Shown here piece by piece: positions 1 to 11,100 of a stretch of 64,000 nucleotides of DNA (positions are counted from its first letter, which is position 1; every line of letters starts with the position of its first letter). The DNA lies in contig JBCAML010000003.1 of NCBI GenBank assembly GCA_038503075.1, positions 3,596,001 to 3,660,000 on the forward strand, read 5' to 3'. Source of the DNA: Gyromitra esculenta. Taxonomy: Eukaryota > Ascomycota > Pezizomycetes > Pezizales > Discinaceae. Below the pieces are notes generated by a model. That model made no database searches. It was not told the DNA's origin and saw only the letters and a list, made by a program, of their open reading frames with translations. Both the position numbers and the translations under genes were made by a program.

Positions 1-368
1 AAGCTAGAAACTACATGTATTGTTATCAAACATCACAAACTCTCATAATTACGTGTATTTACCATCCTCAGGCCTTCAGAGAAGCCGTTTTATGAGTGCA
101 TGTATATTGCGTAGCTCAAAAATACGCTGAACCTGAGCTACTTCTCTTCTTATATGTAGTTTATCATCACGAGTTCACTTGAGTTTACTCTACTATTCGT
201 CCGTTTACATCCCTCAAAACATCCTAATATCTCGATTCCCACCAAGAATAAAAACAAACACCTAGGTTTGATGATCTCTTATTTATCTAAATAATTCATC
301 AATTCAAGCACAGTAGCTAATCTCTCGACGGGCTCAGGAGCTGTCTGTGTGCTCCTGCTAGAAAAGCC
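1..368. other. Upstream region of the first gene
   Basis: No coding region is seen. The stretch is AT-rich and holds one copy of the palindrome TACATGTA at 12-19. It presumably contains the promoter and 5' leader of the gene starting at 369. No clear TATA box stands out from the general AT-richness. Confidence 0.4.
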
Positions 369-3300
369 ATGACTCGTCTACTGAGCTCGGGCTTGGGTGG
401 CTCTACCAAATACCTTCGTTTCGCTCTTTTATACTTCGTCTATATCTCTACCCTTTTTTACCTTGCTGCAGCCCTTCCCACTGGCTCGAAACTGCCTTGT
501 ACTGATGGCTGCAAGCACATACGTCTCACTTTCGGTACCGATAACCACCTTACTCCACGGTGGACCCTCCTTCTAGCTCGTGATGCATCTGAAGAGGCTC
601 TCTTAGTCGAGGTTGAAAGCCATTCAACTCCAATCGAAAATTTAGAAGTCAAAGCCAAGGACCACCCTGGTCCTTGTTATGAAGCTCCAGATAGACTTAA
701 CCGTAAATCTCTTGCATTCGGCATCGACAACCACCTAATACCGATGCAAAACACTATTCGGCGAAGTAGTCAACCTGGGGAGGTCCTTTCTCTCAACGCT
801 GAAAATCCATTGGCCCCGTTTAAGAGCGGTGTACATGTTGAAGCCGGGGAGATCCTTTCCCCCAGTATCGGGAGCAAAATTCACCCAATCCCGCACCTTG
901 CCCGTCGCAATTCTATCGGACAAGAGCAGCTTCTCTGTTGCGGTAGCCACACGAAACAGAAGAGGGACGAAGTGGGCGATACTGCTGAAGAACTGCTTGT
1001 GCTTGACACTAAGAGCCATATAGTTCGTCGTAATGAGCGTGAACTTAACCCTGAATATCAAATCCGTGTACTCGGCACTGAAAGCAGTCTAATTCAACGA
1101 GGTCGTATTCCTGTCGATAGAACTGATCAAAGTCAATATTTTGACAATAGCAATCGCCAAATATCACAAGGGGACGAAGTCCAAGATAAAGTTATTTCTC
1201 TCAGCATCGAGGACCAGCCGATCATAATTCGTCGTGCTGAACCCGAAAATAGTGCTGTCGCGGAATCAGATGTCGAACAAGGTATTCAAGAAAAATTTAC
1301 TTTTGACAGAAGTTCTAAAGTCTCATCTGCTGATAGGATAACCATAGAGAACCAGAAATCAGAACCTACTGTGGTGTTAGCTCAGTCAATGGCTGGTCCA
1401 CCATTACCGCCAATTATGCCGTCGGGTGGTGACATTGTTGTAGAGAATACCAAAAACCATCCTGCTCACAGGCCAGTAAATAATAACACTGCTATGTTCC
1501 GCGTCTCTCGCACGCGGAGCATCAAAATCCCAAGTTTCACTTGGTCTTCTATAGCACAACCCACAGTATTGGCTAAAGAAACTCTGCCTCCTCAGGAAAC
1601 GCTACACGGTGATTCCATGGCTACTTTCAATAATGATTTAAATCCAGATTTTGAGTATCCTTCAGATGTCCGTTGCTTTAGTTGCGTCCTAAGAGTAGCA
1701 ATCGGCTTCTCAGTTTTACTGGCGATGACTTCATTGCTCTTGCTGTGTTGTCTGTCAAGGAAGGGCCAATATATTTGGATAAATACAGTGAATATAGTCG
1801 GACCCCAGAACCCAATTTATAAGACAAATCGTGGACCTCGCCATGATGGATCCGGTAGTGGGGCAGGAGAGGGATTGGATGGGATTTCGTCGGAGCAAGG
1901 TGTAGAAGAAGCAGCTTCTAGACATGGGACTGAAGGCGCGGATAGCTCGGGAATTGCCTCTAGGCAAAATGTCCAAAGCCCAAATAGATTGGCCTTTCCT
2001 GGAGAATGGATTACCCCTGAAAGCGACGACGAGCAAATGAACGGGCCAGTGATGACCCCGAGGCAAGAACCCCCTCGAAAAATTAGATCAAATCTCCTCC
2101 AAGGCTGGCTTAACCCTGATCCCCATCAGACCGATATCTTAAAGAAACCAGGGGTTTTCCAGCGCTTGTTTGGTTCGAAAATAGAGAAACATGTCAACTT
2201 CAAAGGTGCACCATTACGCGGTCCCAAAAACGACCGGAAGATACATTCAATTCGGGCTCGTAATAGAGAGAGATCGCCCGATCCGTCTATTCTTCTTACT
2301 AAAGTGACAGAAAGGTTAATCGGCGAACGTATGAGGCAGCTATCGACTATCCTTAGCGTGAGCGAGGAAGGAGACGCACAATCAAACATCATTAATCCTG
2401 GCGAAGGAGAAGAGACTTCGTCGATGTCATCTATTCGGGCAGTTGCAACGGGAAGCACAATGGGGACACAAAGACGAGACAACACAATCAGGAGGAATCG
2501 TCCTGGTGTTTTAAAAATCTTCAACGATATGAATGGTGTTGCTGCCTCATTACCGATATCCACTGTTGAGGATGGCACAAGCACACATAAAACGATTCAG
2601 AGAGAGGTATTTGTTGGAGATGAAGGAAGTGATCGCGAGTCTAAGGGAAAATCTATTCGGTCGGTACGGTTTGATGAGAGCGCGGACAAAACTGAGGCGA
2701 GAGGTAAAGAACAATTCGGAAGGGCTTCTATCAGGCAGTATCTGTTTCCTACAGTTGAAGACGATAGGTCTTCGGTGGGGGAAACTCCCTGTTTAGAAAA
2801 TACCGTCACAGACATCGATTGTAGAACTGTTGAAAGGAGAGAGAGAAGGAAGGAAAGAAACAGTGATGCATGGGAAAATATTTCTCAAGAGAAGCCAAAT
2901 AACTTGAATGCTACACTAAGTACGAATTCTAGAACATTTGGGGCAACTTGCACGGAGTTGGGGAGACAACCCAAAAATGAGATTGAAATTGAAGAAAATG
3001 GAAGCAGTGGGAGTAGTAAAAAAGACGAAATCGGCGAAAGTGGTGAATATGGATCATCTATTGGCGACGAAAGCACGTTAACTGTAGGTTCTAACGAAAA
3101 TGTTGAGCCTGTACTTGTCGACCACCAACCTCCTATGGAAGGAGAACGCAGACCCGAACCAAGAGAACCTGCAGCAACATCAGGCTTCGCCATGGGCAGC
3201 GACTTGGCCTTAAACCATACCGTTAGAAGGGGGCTTGGTGCAACCGTGATGGACGAGGTCGTTAGCGATGAATGCGGCGTCAGCGCGTTCGGGTTGAGGG

Positions 3301-3536
3301 CAAAGTCACCAAGATGGGATAGTCAGACCAGTAATGGAGATAGCGAGCTCGAGGATTGTGAAATAAGCAGTGGCTATTTTACCGGAAGTAGCAATGACGA
3401 CGTCAATATAGAGCACGGTCCAGGGAATGTCCCATTTATTCGCCCAGTGGGTCATATTAGGAAAGTTGAGAGAGTCGATATCGATATCGAGATGGATATT
3501 CCTAGTGCGTTAAATTGCCAAGTGGTGAGGGAATAA
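369..3536 (+). CDS. Large type I membrane protein with degenerate lumenal/extracellular repeats
   Basis: A single uninterrupted frame of 1055 residues; I do not recognise the family. An N-terminal hydrophobic segment (about residues 17-35) followed by Pro/Gly looks like a signal peptide or signal anchor. A second strong membrane segment lies at about 438-461 and is followed by Ser-Arg-Lys, so the predicted topology is N-terminal part outside (about 36-437) and a long C-terminal tail (462-1055) in the cytosol. The outer part contains about ten diverged copies of a 15-residue motif (hydrophobic pair, acidic residue, Asn/Ser, often His, then Arg/Arg-Arg) near 50, 77, 91, 113, 138, 161, 208, 231, 275 and 355. 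Dibasic sites occur near 179, 198, 220 and 288. The cytosolic tail is rich in Ser, Glu and Arg, with low-complexity acidic/Gly-Ser stretches, and is probably disordered. A sensor or cell-wall-linked receptor is possible but unproven. The existence of the gene is well supported by frame length. Confidence 0.8.
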   Translation: MTRLLSSGLGGSTKYLRFALLYFVYISTLFYLAAALPTGSKLPCTDGCKHIRLTFGTDNHLTPRWTLLLARDASEEALLVEVESHSTPIENLEVKAKDHPGPCYEAPDRLNRKSLAFGIDNHLIPMQNTIRRSSQPGEVLSLNAENPLAPFKSGVHVEAGEILSPSIGSKIHPIPHLARRNSIGQEQLLCCGSHTKQKRDEVGDTAEELLVLDTKSHIVRRNERELNPEYQIRVLGTESSLIQRGRIPVDRTDQSQYFDNSNRQISQGDEVQDKVISLSIEDQPIIIRRAEPENSAVAESDVEQGIQEKFTFDRSSKVSSADRITIENQKSEPTVVLAQSMAGPPLPPIMPSGGDIVVENTKNHPAHRPVNNNTAMFRVSRTRSIKIPSFTWSSIAQPTVLAKETLPPQETLHGDSMATFNNDLNPDFEYPSDVRCFSCVLRVAIGFSVLLAMTSLLLLCCLSRKGQYIWINTVNIVGPQNPIYKTNRGPRHDGSGSGAGEGLDGISSEQGVEEAASRHGTEGADSSGIASRQNVQSPNRLAFPGEWITPESDDEQMNGPVMTPRQEPPRKIRSNLLQGWLNPDPHQTDILKKPGVFQRLFGSKIEKHVNFKGAPLRGPKNDRKIHSIRARNRERSPDPSILLTKVTERLIGERMRQLSTILSVSEEGDAQSNIINPGEGEETSSMSSIRAVATGSTMGTQRRDNTIRRNRPGVLKIFNDMNGVAASLPISTVEDGTSTHKTIQREVFVGDEGSDRESKGKSIRSVRFDESADKTEARGKEQFGRASIRQYLFPTVEDDRSSVGETPCLENTVTDIDCRTVERRERRKERNSDAWENISQEKPNNLNATLSTNSRTFGATCTELGRQPKNEIEIEENGSSGSSKKDEIGESGEYGSSIGDESTLTVGSNENVEPVLVDHQPPMEGERRPEPREPAATSGFAMGSDLALNHTVRRGLGATVMDEVVSDECGVSAFGLRAKSPRWDSQTSNGDSELEDCEISSGYFTGSSNDDVNIEHGPGNVPFIRPVGHIRKVERVDIDIEMDIPSALNCQVVRE

Positions 3537-4613
3537 ATGCCGGGGCTGTAACAAAGCTCGATACTACTTATTTTCGATACGGACGGTAATTCTTATGGCA
3601 TACATTTGGCTCATAACTAAATGAACTTTTTTATATGCTGGGGTTGCAAGTAGTCGTTTGGGCTGGCTCTGTCGCTTGTAATAGGTGAAGTAGGCGAAGA
3701 ATGAGCGTAGTCGTCTTTTAGTAGGGGTCTAGAACTCTCCAAATAATTAAGTTCCTGGATTTTATTGCTTTCGTTCTTAGGCTATGAATTTCAGTGTTTT
3801 ACACTATTAGGGTTACGACACTACTATGTACCCAATGAATAAACAACAAGTTACGCCACTACCGCTTTCGTGTGCGAGTGATAGGCTGTGACTAACTTGT
3901 CAACATCAAAACTCAGGCCGTGATTGGTGGGTGTATCAGCTTTAAATTTTGAGCCCTGCCTCCAGCAACGTTACTCTATATTTGAATCATTCACTTATAG
4001 ATCTACTATCTTCACGTGTTCTAAATGAAATAATAAATTAGATGAATACTATCTCCACCTTTCCTGAAGGTGCAATACATTAGGTTCGTGTCTTAGCTCA
4101 TTATGATCTACGGCAAGGATGACGTCGTGGTTGTGCCTGTAGCCCGTGCACGATTTCGCACTTGGCATGATTAACACCACGCCTGCACACAGTACTGGGC
4201 TGAATATGAGAAGCAAGGAATAACTGAGGTATGTACCTAGTCGAGTAGCATTGTGGTCTAATGCTAGTATTTTGTTATATATTTGCTACTAATCACAATT
4301 AAATATGGTGGGAACATAGTAAACTACGGCAATATCTCCGAGAATGATTTTCTCCACCAGCTCTCTCCGATTCCTATCTAGCCTTCCAACTTTGAACTAG
4401 TGAAATAATTCGGAGGATTCTCCCAGTGCCGGGCATGACATAACTTCTACCTCACAATGACCGTAAACTGAAGGCGTATGTCTGTATATAGACCCATTTA
4501 CACACTCGTGTTGCTCACTACCACCTCCCTATCATATTTCTCCTCCCTGAAGATACTTCACTCTTCGTAAAACCAACAAGTCCAGAGGAGTAACATAATC
4601 AAGTTGACAAAAG
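3537..4613. other. Intergenic region, no gene seen
   Basis: About 1.08 kb of AT-rich sequence without a convincing open frame on either strand. The last 120 bases before 4614 are C/T-rich, as often seen in fungal 5' leaders. Confidence 0.5.
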
Positions 4614-5261
4614 ATGCCGCCACTCATGAAAATAGCCCACCTTCTTCTACGGACTCTACAAGTCAGTGTTCTCCCCAATAACTCTCAACCCATAATTCTA
4701 ACCCCATTACCACAGTTCATCTTCGTCATCTTAGTCCTCTCCCTTGCCGGCGCCTTAGTCCAACAGCAAGATCATGGCGGCAGTCCGACACGAGTAAACT
4801 ACTCCATGTTCACAGCCGCCTTCGCCCTCTTCACACTCTTCTATCTTCTCCCAGCAACGTTCGTGAGCCGGATTGCCAATCCGCTCGCTATGATCGTTCT
4901 CGACTTTCTAAACACCATCTTCTTCTTATGTGCCGGGATTGCGCTGGCTGCGCAACTCAACGGGAATTCATGCAGTAATTTCGTATGTTCCATCCCTTCC
5001 TCCCCTTCAGAGTTTTAGTTAGTTTTCGCTTGCTAATGGGTATAGCATTTTCTGCATCATAACGGAATTACTAATGGCGGTGGATACGTTTCGCTGCCTC
5101 GACGCTGCCGTGAAGCGAACGCCATGACTGCGTTCGAGTGGTTTGCGTTCGCGGCGTTTTTAGGGAGCTTGCTTATTGATCTTTGGAACTATAAGCAGGA
5201 CCGGCACGTCTCGCGTGGTAGGGTTAATATGAGGGGCGTCAAGCCTATGAGCCAGGTTTAA
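4614..5261 (+). CDS. MARVEL-domain membrane protein (Nce102-like group)
   Basis: Exons are 4614-4661, 4716-4982 and 5046-5261, giving 176 residues. Intron 1 (54 nt) starts GTCAGT and ends CCACAG, and its length is a multiple of three, so it could be read through, but removal joins the first membrane helix cleanly. Intron 2 (63 nt) starts GTATGT, carries TGCTAAT and ends TATAG. The product has four hydrophobic segments. The end of the domain shows the typical fungal MARVEL pattern, with a Cys-Arg pair (CREANA) and then a Phe/Trp-rich helix (TAFEWFAF), followed by a short basic cytosolic tail. MARVEL proteins organise plasma-membrane and vesicle microdomains; yeast Nce102 works at eisosomes. 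The assignment to the MARVEL superfamily is fairly firm. The specific role is inferred. Confidence 0.8.
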
Positions 5262-7212
5262 ATAGGATGGTATGGTATGGGGTTGTGGGAGGTTTAATTG
5301 GTGGCTATGGGTTACGGTATATGTTAATAGTGCAAGCTAAGTGAGAATGGTGAGGGGATACCGAGGGGTGGATAGGACTTTGATTGTGAATGTGTAGAGA
5401 ACTGTGACTTATTTGAAATAATTGTGTTTAGATGTTCTCAGCTGTCAATTTCAGGAGTCAATGTCGATCGTTGTCCTGTGTATCGAGGCAGTAGTAAAGC
5501 TCTAATTCGTAAATCTTAACCCTCATTAGCAATCATCCGACACAAATACAGCCTTTCATCCCAGGCTACCTACTATCGCCTCTTTCTACTAAAGGATATC
5601 AATTGATAGTCGAATTAATAAATCAATGAGCCTCTCTGAACGTCTAGTGGCAATAGTGGGTGTATTCTGACCAGAGAACACTAACCGCTGGCGGGTTCTC
5701 GCTCTGCTGAGCACAAAACCTAAACTTACGATGGTTTTCTCCCCCCCTCCAATAAATACCTTCGATTGTTGTATCAAATCCGATAATATAAACTTTTTGA
5801 AGCATTAGTTATCTAACCATAACCATTCCTTAATATCTTTGTTTGCTATTTCCGACGTCTCTATCCACTCGCCCAGCTCAATAACTTTGCTTCTTGCATA
5901 GAATTTCCTTAGAGTCGCTGTCGTGCACGCGAAGGAATTGGGTGTATATTGGGCTAACAATTCGCTTAGTTTTACTATCGTCGCTATTTTGAAAGGTTTG
6001 ATATCATGTAATATGCTATAAGCCCTCCCCATGGGCTGAGGTCCTTTTTCCTCTCGGTCCTCTGGAGGTATAGATTTGATACGTATTTTGAATAGCCAGA
6101 GATTTTCACCAGTAATGGTTAGACATTTGTGGGTGGCGGTATTCATAAATCGAAACCGAGCTGTCCATCAGGTATTCGTTCAAGTTTGTCCACAGTATCG
6201 AAGTTTGATTGCTGGCAGTAATAGTGCTCAAGTTGAAACCCTCTCCAGAGTATGCTCCAAGGAGACAATGAAGCCGTCTCCTGAATAGCTCTCCATGCAC
6301 ACGCTATTACGATCGATTATCAGCCACGATTTTGAATATGGGGATGATACAGCACCGGCGATACGCCGAAAGAGCACTTAAAAAGAGAAATTCTAATAAG
6401 GTTCTCGAATCTTATCTCTTATACTTGAATAACAGCTTCATGTTTAAGAAACTGGGCTTTGGTAACATCAGCTGGTATGGTAGGAGGGATCTATAGAGAG
6501 AGGTTAGAATGCATATCGGCTCAAGTGAGATTACCTTTAGAAATGGCACGCACTGGTTGCGAGCACGTTTATTAGTTGAAATACTTTCTATTTTCTTTGA
6601 GTGGCGATATTTTTGACCCTGAGCCGGTTAGTCCGCTGTAATTTTTGCTCTTGATCTTGCTAAGCTCAATCGCTGCAGAGAACGCAGACGGAGATGGTGG
6701 ACGGCGTTGAAATTCGAATCCAATAGTGGCGGCGGCGGCGGTGGGATGGTGGGGTGAAGGAGGGTGAAGGATGATGAAGGAAGCGGAGGGAAGATGGATC
6801 TGAGTGAATGGCCGTCTCGCACCTGGCTCAATTCTCAACCACCTGCCTCTCACCCTGTTGTCAAACGTAACAGGGGAGCTAACTGCAACAGACTAAACAA
6901 AACAAACAACTCTGGTGGCCGAACAAGGGTCTTTGTGCCAGGCATGATATTTTTATGCCTTTGTCGAACAAATGTGACGTCATGCTTCCCTGAGTGATAT
7001 ATTATGATTTTCGAGGTTCTCAAACGGTAAGCTTGGTGATACTGGGTGCTACATGTAAGTATCAAAAATTTCAATTCCTCATTAAGGGTCTTCAGCTCCT
7101 CTTCACGAACGAGTCTTAAGGATGGATGGAAAGCCATGTCAAACCACACCGTAAGTATAGCTATTTTACTATTATATATCACTCCTAATCCTTAATCCTC
7201 CATTTTCAACCA
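5262..7212. other. Gene-poor stretch between the MARVEL gene and NDUFAF2
   Basis: Nearly 2 kb with only short frames. One minus-strand frame at 5805-6146 is listed separately with low confidence. A GGCGGCGGCGG run at about 6730-6741 is the only simple repeat noticed. TACATGTA occurs at 7050-7057. Confidence 0.4.
5805..6146 (-). CDS. Possible small hypothetical protein
   Basis: A 113-residue frame that I do not recognise. It is Lys/Ile/Glu-rich with balanced composition, which looks more coding-like than most frames nearby. The frame is closed upstream by stops, and a second minus-strand frame (6106-6300) overlaps its start in another phase. If real, it may be the last exon of a gene whose first exon lies in 6150-6300, or a decayed remnant. 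No intron joining the two could be fixed with confidence. Confidence 0.2.
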   Translation of the reverse strand: MNTATHKCLTITGENLWLFKIRIKSIPPEDREEKGPQPMGRAYSILHDIKPFKIATIVKLSELLAQYTPNSFACTTATLRKFYARSKVIELGEWIETSEIANKDIKEWLWLDN

Positions 7213-8173
7213 TTATACGACACTCGAACCGCTCTTCCTCTCACCCACCTCACCTTCCCTCCCTGGCCTTGACTTTGGCAGTGCCCGATTCGGATCCCAC
7301 TCTCCAGGTTTAAACCCTTCCTTCCTATCTGCATCCTTCCACGGATTCGGTTCACCAGCCCTGCGCCCTCTCCCCTCCGAATCCAATCCCTTCAGCCCAT
7401 GCGCCCTATCCCCCGTACTCTCACCCGCCTCTGTCTGCCTCTCTGCCTGCTTCCCTCCTAGATCAGCCCCAACCTCCCCACGCCCCAACGTCTGGTCACC
7501 CTCCTTCTGAAGCCCCCCGTCATTCGCAAACTTCGTATTCGACTCCAACACGCTTCCCTGCGGCGGATGCGGACCAGCATTAAGCAGCGAAGGCTTCGCA
7601 GCCCACCTCGCATCAGCAAGCGCCGCATTACGACGCAACGCGGTCAAACGCAATATATCCGACTCGAGCTCCTGTACCGATGGCGGATCGAAACGGGTTG
7701 CACGGAGCCATTGATGCCATTGCGCTACACCCTGTTAACAAGTTTTTTTTTTTCCCCTCCCTCCCTCCCCCTTCCCGCCCCCTCTCAAAAGAAAGAAAAA
7801 GAAAAAAAAGAGAACCCAGGGATAGGTATAACTCAGGGATAGGTATTGGGGGAGGAGGAGGGGAGGGTTACGGGTAAGTTTGTAATCTACTAAATCTTTC
7901 TTCATATCCTTATAATGCACAATCCGTCTTGGACGGCCTCGGCCATTTTGGTCTTTTATTTCCCAGTAGGTGTTTCCCTCCAGATCCATACCTACGCCAT
8001 CGTGCCGCCACATTGCGGACGTATCAGCACTGTGTCACGAGTGCAATTGCGTGCAGGAGGGAAGAAGGGTGAGGGTGGTGAGGACCGATGAATCTGCGTC
8101 TTCGCCAGGGAAGACTGTATGATTTCCAGCCATACCATACACGCTTGAAGATTGAGCCTTTTACTGTGGACAT
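7213..8173 (-). CDS. NDUFAF2: NDUFAF2-type complex I assembly factor (NDUFA12 family)
   Basis: Exons on the minus strand are 8173-8086, 7991-7872 and 7724-7213, giving 239 residues. The joined N-terminus reads WYGWKSYSLPWRRR, then GMDLEGNTYWE, then PQWHQWLRATRFDPPS, the three hallmark blocks of the B17.2/B17.2L family. The spacing of the PQWHQWLR block and a long hydrophilic C-terminal tail fit NDUFAF2 (B17.2-like, mimitin) better than the structural subunit NDUFA12. It should act in the mitochondrial matrix or inner membrane in late complex I assembly. The donor of intron 1 (GTCCTC) is weak but is the only one that joins FIG-MDLEG in frame. Intron 2 is 147 nt and extremely C/T/G-rich. The tail (about residues 125-239) is Gly/Glu/Lys/Arg-rich and looks disordered. 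The next gene on the same strand is also mitochondrial. Confidence 0.88.
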
Positions 8174-8700
8174 TTTTGGTTGTGTGGGGGGATTTTTTTT
8201 GAGGCCTGCGGTGCAGGGTAGAAGTTGATTAAGGGCTCCGCCGCGAGATTGGTTGAGGAGGATGGAGGGTTGACGTCGACGCCAAGACCTGTCAGGGACC
8301 GCGGGGCAAGGTGAGATGCAGATGGCCCCGCGTGAATATAGCGGATTGTGGGGATATGGCTTTCAGCATTCAATTCTGTAGTAGAAGGGTATGTGGAAAG
8401 ATAGAGGCCTTGCACGATTGTGTATAGCTCTTATTAGATGTTCCAGAGGAAAACGGGGCTTTTCTACTGCCCACAAACCCGAATTCGGTCTCATATTACG
8501 AGCTCTCGCTCTAGCTTCCTTATTCCCCCAAATATATCAGATAAATAATTTACAACCATACAATGCACCAGCCGCCCAAGTCCTAGCACGCAAAGGCTCC
8601 AATCTAAATTTCAAACAAAGCCAACACAGAACACGAATGAAAAAATGAGTAGCGTTTTTATCTATTCTTACCCCCCCCTCGAACCATCCCTTTCTCAAGT
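8174..8700. other. Intergenic region between two minus-strand mitochondrial genes
   Basis: About 530 bases holding the NDUFAF2 promoter and the 3' end of the DUF1279 gene. Frames here are short and look like chance. A C-run lies at about 8671-8677. Confidence 0.4.
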
Positions 8701-9419
8701 TTAAACAACAGGTGGTGTCGGCGAGCCCTTCCTAGTCGGCATAACGATTTTCGGCTTCCCCTTCTTACCAATATCCCACCCCCATCCTCTGAGCACTTTC
8801 ACGACCTTCGGTGTCACGGCTGCCGTCAGCGGGACTCGCAAGAAGATGAAAGACTTGTGTATAGCATAAGCCAGCGCCAATTCCGTCCACAGACCTATTG
8901 CCATTAGCCTCTACCCCACCACGCTCCCTCCTTAAACCAGGGAAGCAACATACTAGCACCCCTCTCAACGGCCTTCTCTGCATCCTCTATATCGTCCCAA
9001 TCGCTATTCACAGCCACCCCGTCCCCAATTTTCTCAGCTGCCGGAAACCCAACGGCCCGTCGCAGCGCCGTCCAGTACGGCTTCAGAAAGCTTACTGCTG
9101 CGTCTTCCCACTTGCCGATACGCTCGGCACCGAGGTACCGCACGGCGAGGAAACAGAATGGGAAGTCGAGCGCCGAGAGAGCGAAGTAGACCCCGACAGC
9201 GGAGTATCCGTATTCTTTAGATAGGGCTTTGAGGCGCTGTGATAACGATGGGGCAGGAGCCGGGGCAGCGTGGGAGGTGCTGGCGAAACGGAGGGCGGGT
9301 TTTTGGAACTGGGGGCGGAAGAGGGTTGGGCGGAGGACCACGGCGGAGGGACCACGGCGGAGGAGGGGGGCGGTGAAGGATCGCGAGAAGAGGGAGCGGG
9401 AGAGCAGTCGTGAGGCCAT
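8701..9419 (-). CDS. Mitochondrial DUF1279 (FAM210-type) protein
   Basis: Exons on the minus strand are 9419-8954 and 8894-8701, giving 219 residues. The 59-nt intron begins GTATGT, carries GGCTAATGG and ends CAATAG. Splicing joins GAS to LWTELALAYAIHKS, whereas unspliced sequence looks like a frameshift with overlapping TAATG. The N-terminus (MASRLLSRSLFSRSF...) is an Arg/Ser-rich mitochondrial targeting sequence. The DUF1279 core runs from about LKALSKEYGYSAVGVYFALS (residue 65 on) to the strongly conserved LALAYAIHKSFIFLRVPLTA block near the C-terminus, with two membrane segments. FAM210 proteins are mitochondrial inner-membrane proteins linked to mitochondrial translation in animals; the fungal role is uncertain. 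Confidence 0.88.
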
Positions 9420-11100
9420 GGTGTAGCAGGCGGGGAGGGGGGGAGGAGTTTAGTGGTGGGCTCGCGGCTTGGAGTTTATTTGCTCAAGAGGGACTCATTG
9501 AAGAGCGTCAGGAACGAATGATCTCGGATGACGACGCAGCTGTGTGACGCCTGTCACGTTGGCCGTTGGAGCCGCAACCGTTCCTGGCGGGCTTGGCGGG
9601 CTTGTCTCGGGTTCGGATCCGGGTACTTTTCTCGCTCCATGCGATGCGATTTATCTCCTCAACTGTACACGAAAACATACATGTATATCTCGCAGTGAGA
9701 GTGCTTCCAGGCATTGTGTATGTATATAAAATAATATCAGGCTCGTGTAGGGTTAGGGTCTCGGTCACACTGCTACACACTCGAAACGGCCATCTGCAGG
9801 CTACGCTGCATCGTAGCGGTGGCCTCAGAAAAGATATCTAAGTCCATAATCACAGCCGTTCCTGTACAACGAAAACTAATATGAAGCGATACCGCTGCAT
9901 CCTGCGCCTCGCCGGGAGAGAAACAGCAGACTCAAATCTGCTGTACGTTCAGCATCACAGCAGTCTGTCTTCCCGAGCCTGTGGATAGATCGAAAATAAA
10001 CCGCTTTACGATTGTGATGGAAGCGTTAATAGAAATTTAATCCAATTACCTACATGTACGTACATAAAACAGCTCGACAGGTGCTGGAGCTAGTGATGGG
10101 GTTGAGACTAAACACAAAACAGCACCAAACAGGGGATCCTCGTATTAGAAAGCCAAGTTGCTGATGTGATTGAATTTGAAAATCCTTATCGTGAGCCAAA
10201 ACATGGCTTTAATACAGAGCAAGCATACGTACACCCACGAACAACCTTATGTCGCTTCGATCTCTACCACTAACCGGGAACCAATGCTGGGTTTCAACGG
10301 AAACCTAGAGATCTCCAGGGATCGAAATCTAGGGGGGGACGCGCCGTTCACCCACAACAAGACTCAGCATCTAGTGCTCCGAGTGATATCTCATGAATAC
10401 GTGCTCATTTTGCCTAACCAGGGGTCCACCAGCCATCCTATACTTTAAACCCTCACTCAATCCCACGGTTTGGTCGAAGAAGACACAGCGAATGAGGAGC
10501 CCTTGGTATATCCCTATTGGCCTTAGACCATTCTCCCGGTGAGCCGTATCCCAAAATTCGCAGGACCCAGCCCCGGGTACATGTATCCGTTTCACCAAAA
10601 GCACATGTAGCCAAAAGCAGCACATCAAATACGCACCCCTGCGAGAAATCGACCAAAAGCACAATATCGATTAGAAGTCCAACCTGCACCCGATCCCAAC
10701 GCATATAATCGAAAAATGCCTATATATCGGCAACCCACATTTTCCAGATTAAACGATCATGCGCACAGTGGGCAGGCCAATGATTCCAGATGCGGCCACG
10801 TGCGGTCGGCCGAGGGTTGTTGCAGCGGTTCCCGCAGGCGAGCACCAGGAAGCTGCATGCGGTGAGCCACAGAGAGCCACACCCCCGCAAGCGAGCCTTC
10901 GGTCGGGCCGCAAAGGCTTGTTGGTCGGGTTACAACACCAGTTTAGATTTCACGATGTTGTGCCCCATTTCCCCTCAGCGTAATCAATTAGCGTGTAGGT
11001 ACCTACATACAGGAGGAGCGCAGGTACCTTGGTTTATCGAGAGAATGGATCCCCCCGGCTCTCCCTCGTAGACACACACCTCTTCCTTCCCCCGCTTCTC
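9420..11100. other. Long intergenic region upstream of SNF1
   Basis: No gene is supported. The start of the tract (9420-9470) is G-rich on the plus strand and belongs to the promoter of the minus-strand DUF1279 gene. TACATGTA occurs three times, at 9678-9685, 10051-10058 and 10578-10585. Frames of 60-100 residues on both strands have no coding character. Confidence 0.4.

Noticed and set aside
369..3536. Dikaritin-type (Kex2-processed) peptide precursor
   Set aside because: The repeats are too diverged for a core peptide, a transmembrane helix and large cytosolic domain follow, and no UstY-like DUF3328 genes are nearby.
8895..8953. Apparent frameshift with an overlapping TAATG between two frames in the DUF1279 gene
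   Set aside because: A 59-nt intron with GTATGT donor, GCTAAT branch and CAATAG acceptor removes the problem and restores the conserved GASLWTELALAYAIHK sequence.
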